This document shows, piece by piece, positions 60,219-63,732 of a DNA stretch of 63,732 bases. Origin of the DNA: Camillea tinctor (Eukaryota; Ascomycota; Sordariomycetes; Xylariales; Xylariaceae). Position 1 is the first letter of the stretch; each line of letters opens with the position of its first letter. Both the position numbers and the translations under genes were made by a program. The stretch lies in the NCBI GenBank assembly GCA_022578605.1, contig MU394166.1, positions 1-63,732 on the forward strand, in the 5' to 3' direction. A model generated the notes under the pieces. That model was not told the DNA's origin, did no database searches, and saw nothing but the letters and a program-made list of their open reading frames with translations.

Positions 60219-62094
60219 TTATTTTCTTTTTAGTCTTTTCTCATTCCCAGGCGGGCGGTCGCAGCTCTTAGTAACCCGCCAGATCGCAATGCCCCTCCTT
60301 CCTATGACTCTCTTCAGGGTTGGCCAGAATCCGTCTTCGGCCCAATCCAAGTCATCTAGGTTGAAGTGTTTCCTATACCTCCACACCTCGCGGAATCTCA
60401 GACCGTCTAATCCCTTGTTATCCAAGTACGGATCTAACCATGTCGCCGATAGTGGCGCTACCAAATAGGTGCCATTAGACTCCTTAAGGTATTCGCGATT
60501 TCTTCGGTCGGCCGGGGTATCACAAGTTGCAATTATCCCCAACTCCTCGAGTAGTGTCTCCCCCTCCATCCCCGCCACGTCTCTTGTGGTCAGCACCGAG
60601 TTTTTGCCATTAAGAAGCCAGATGGGAGGCATATATGTCTTCCACCATACAGCCTGTGTTGCGTCAGGCTGGTTGCTCATAAATACTTGAGCTGGAACGA
60701 TACCGCCCTGGTGATAAACACCCATGAGCAGTCCCAGCACTACGTTGAAACCAATCCAAGTAGCAATCCATATTTTACTGTAAGTTGGACTCTTGGGGAG
60801 CTTGACCGATGATAAAAACAAAGGTACAGTCGGAAGCAAGAACCGCGCTTCTTGATGTTGAAACATGGACAGCACCACAATCCCTGATATGCCAGAGTAA
60901 AGCCTGAGCGATCGATGCGGTTTCATAAACAATAGACCAACGGCCGGTCCAATGAGTAATGGAAGATTTACCAGCGAGTGCTGATACCAGGGGTGCAGCC
61001 CATGCTGGGCTAGGTTCGAAGGTACCATATTATATCGTAAATTATTCCATGGTGTGATTACGGGATGCCGATAGAGGTCCGACCAGGAAATCGAATGTGG
61101 TGTGTAGAACGAAGTGTCGAGCGAGATCGCAATTAAAACAGTAAATAAGCCAGCAGCTGCCATAGCAACTAGAGACAAAGGTCTGAAAAAAACTTAATGT
61201 TAATGATATTTTCTCAAATTAGACTAAGGGTTCACGCGTATCCTACCTCTTAAGAAAAAAGGGTATCAATCGTAATCCAGGTATCAGCAAAAAAGCAGGG
61301 AAGGTTATTCTGTTGAAGACACCAAAAACGGCGACCACCCCCAGAACAATAGAGGCTAGCAACGGCGACGACTAGAAGAACGAGCTGTTAGTTGCGAATC
61401 TTGAGAAAAAAAAAATCGTATCTTGGCGCAATACTTACGACCGCTGAGCTTGGGATGTTGAGCTCGCTGCGCTTACTGCGTTCGTCGCGCTCATTACGTT
61501 CATCACGATCAATGCGCTCGAGGCGCTCCGTGAGAACTAGACACCAAGCAACCACAAGGGTCTCGATAGAATTAGAAAATGTATGCGTCTGGTAAGTCCA
61601 GGTGACATAAGACGATGCGACCAGCATGAGAGCGACAGTGACATCTCGACGCCGATGGGATTCAAGCAACTCGTAAATGGCCCAGTCCTCCAACACAAAG
61701 CTTACGACGAACATGAGTATGCGCAATGTCCAGAAGACCGCAACGGGGGGGATCTCTCCATCATTCCCATTACCTATCCAAAGCCACCGCAGAAGAAGCA
61801 TGGGAAGGCCATAAACAGGCCATAATGGAAAGACACTCCGAATGGGGTGTTCGCTCGTGAATTCCCAGGTTAGTCGGACGGGATAACTAAATATCTGACC
61901 TACAGAAATGCGCAAGGCTCTATCAGTGGGCTTCCATGAAGGAAGGGCGGTTGCGCGTCAAGTTGAGCACGCAATATCTACATACCAGCGATAACCTCAG
62001 GCCCCTGGAAGTGCTCATCGGGGTGAAGATAGCTCGACGACAATGCGAACCATAGCCGCACGGCAATAAGGATTAAATACGCACGCCGCCACAT
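60219..62094 (-). CDS. SMP3: GPI mannosyltransferase 4, GT22 family
   Basis: ER-membrane dolichol-phosphate-mannose-dependent enzyme adding the fourth mannose of the GPI core. Exons (minus) 62094-61986, 61899-61439, 61371-61247 and 61182-60219 give 552 residues; yeast Smp3 is 516. The lumenal catalytic motif is [14 protein letters not shown] (about 21-34; the HPDE acids are typical of GT22). [16 protein letters not shown] spans the first join. [20 protein letters not shown] is a hallmark of Smp3 as opposed to Gpi10 or Alg9. [20 protein letters not shown] and [15 protein letters not shown] mark the conserved later loop, and [19 protein letters not shown] follows. Many hydrophobic segments fit a polytopic protein. 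I start at [10 protein letters not shown]; an ATG seven codons upstream is possible. Introns are 64-86 nt with good signals. Confidence 0.92.
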
Positions 62095-63732
62095 GTCCCT
62101 ACATTTGTGCATATGAAGCTTTTTTTCTTTCTTTTTTTTGAGAGAGAGGGGGTAGTATGCGATGCGATACTTCAAAGACAAGATCGCGTTGTAATGGCGG
62201 GGTCGGAATCGCGCTAGGAAAGAGAAGCGATCTCCTCCTCTTAAGAGAAAACTCGAGATAACAAAGGGCTAGCTTTGTAGAGACGACAAGATGGACATAT
62301 TGGCAGGTCCAAACGCACGGCAGACAGCTAGTGAAGAAGAAACAAGTGATGGTGAGCTGACAAAAGCGCAACTCGTGGACAGGGCCGCAGGAAAGATAAC
62401 GAAGCAAAATTTGCCCCTGGCATGAAATACCAAAGAGATGTTCATGTACTGACCCCGGAAGATTAATTATGTTCAGTGGGATGAATTATTGGGTATTGGA
62501 GCAAGGTGGTGGCCTCGTTGGCTGGTTATGTTAATGGAAAGGATTCTGGGGGAAGAGGTGGACCGTGATGAGTTGACACGGGTCACAATCAGACAGGGTC
62601 CAGGGCCACGGGGCCGATTGTCTTGGACGGTAATTTGACAGACCAGACGCAAGTCATTGTGCGCTAAAACTGGCCTTATCTTAAAAAAGAAAAGAAAAGA
62701 AAAGAAGAAAACCTCCATCCGAATTTCTTACAGGGGTTATAGAACCTCAAAGAGAAAAGACGTGACGGACAGGTACCTAGGTATGCATTAGTTGAGATAC
62801 AGACCGCCGGGAACAGCGGAAACCAGGGGGGAAAGAAGATGAGAAGAATTCACATTGTTTAGTCGTATGTAGTTTAGCACTAGCTGTGTAATGCGCTAAC
62901 GCCTTACGCTAGTGCCCTACTTAGTATTAGTTTTTTTCTGCATAATACTAAATAAGCCAATGCGCTAGGATTTGGAAATTTGGTGCATTTCATTAAAGTA
63001 CTAAGAAAGGAAAAATCAGAGAACAAAAAATTTGGAAAGGGAGGGGGGGGGGAAGGTTACTAGGAAATTAGACTGCAACCGTTTATTAGGGAACTCTTCC
63101 ATATCTGCTACGGTTAGGTTACTATGTAGTGTCGTGCAAACAGCTTTAGACCAGACCTCACCTCAGGGAGTGGAAGCTGACAAACCCACGAGTTTCTTCG
63201 AGATATCAAAGCGCAGGAGTGTAGGTACTAGGTAACCTGGGTTCCAATACATCCCTCGTACAAAGCACGTAAGCTGCTATGGTCAGTGCATAGACAGGTA
63301 CCTGATGATAGCACTAATGTTGTCATTCGATAACCTTCGATATCCTCCGATCGAAATGATCGCGATGGTATCCACCGGGTACCAACCTATCCATCTACTA
63401 CCTATTTAGTCCCAGCTTCGATCAGCCGAACATGGACCAAAGCGTCTATTGATCAGCCGCCTTTTTTCCACGTAATAAGAATTTATTAGCTTCACTCCAT
63501 AGGCATGTTTGTTGTATGTTTCAGTAGTGTATAGAAAGCACTTCCAAAAGCATCAATGAAGTTTATCAGGCAGGGTTCGGACTATACACTTATTACCTAA
63601 TACAATAAATTGAGTGATCATCATGCACCTAACAATGTACATATGCCGGGATTATTCCAGTATGTGGAGTCGAAATGCAGCCTTCTTAATTTGATTGGCT
63701 GCAGCAGCAATGAAGGTACTTATTCAGTTATT
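62095..63732. other. Gene-free right end of the window
   Basis: The SMP3 promoter or 5' UTR occupies the first part. The remainder is intergenic: TACCTAGGTATG-type palindromic words at about 62770 and 63225, a G run near 63045, and no credible ORF or RNA gene. Confidence 0.55.

Noticed and set aside
14228..62094. A functional link between the GPI-anchored wall protein and the GPI enzyme SMP3
   Set aside because: They are about 45 kb apart with many unrelated genes between, so co-location is not meaningful.

Overview
The window is nuclear DNA of a filamentous ascomycete (Pezizomycotina, most likely a Sordariomycete). The evidence is the gene set and its architecture: spliced genes with short GT-AG introns (about 50-220 nt) and CTAAC/CTGAC-type branch points, fungal versions of LOS1, APE4, MED15, WHI5/NRM1, LAA1, TACO1, PET100 and SMP3, and wide AT-rich intergenic DNA. 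I assembled thirteen coding genes by joining exons by hand. No virus, plasmid, CRISPR array, rRNA or intact tRNA gene was seen.

Layout. 1-2233: the sequence begins in a 95-base C run (probable assembly edge), then a 25S rRNA m5C methyltransferase (RCM1/NSUN5 type, minus strand) whose C-terminal tail lies in another frame. 6697-8622: a five-exon DHA1-type MFS transporter. 9147-10702: an ER-lumenal PDI-like protein with an RDEL tail and no CXXC site. 14228-15068: a Ser/Pro/Thr-rich GPI-anchored wall protein. 20468-23760: exportin-t (LOS1), with a first coding exon of only four codons. 27320-28957: aspartyl aminopeptidase (APE4), with an upstream in-frame ATG that would add a presequence-like extension. 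28958-39828: about 10.9 kb without a recognisable gene, holding a 10-N gap and many homopolymer and microsatellite runs. 39829-44390: Mediator tail subunit MED15. 45873-47038: a WHI5/NRM1-type G1/S repressor. 48158-48790: an unrecognised Cys/His-, Arg- and acid-rich protein. 50187-56521: the giant HEAT-repeat protein LAA1/HEATR5. 57277-59294: TACO1 and PET100, convergent neighbours that both serve cytochrome c oxidase. 60219-62094: GPI mannosyltransferase SMP3. After it about 1.6 kb holds nothing I can name.

The genes are mostly unrelated housekeeping functions: rRNA modification, tRNA export, transcription, the cell cycle, trafficking, mitochondria and GPI anchors. I see no biosynthetic cluster, defence island or mobile element, and no convincing new multi-gene system. 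The observations I would check first are the possible dual-start APE4, the TACO1/PET100 pair, the CXXC-less PDI-like protein, a C2H2-like finger in MED15, the frame-shifted RCM1 tail and the unrecognised protein at 48.2 kb. Exon borders were read by eye from splice signals and phase; most should be exact, but a few could be off by a base or an alternative site.
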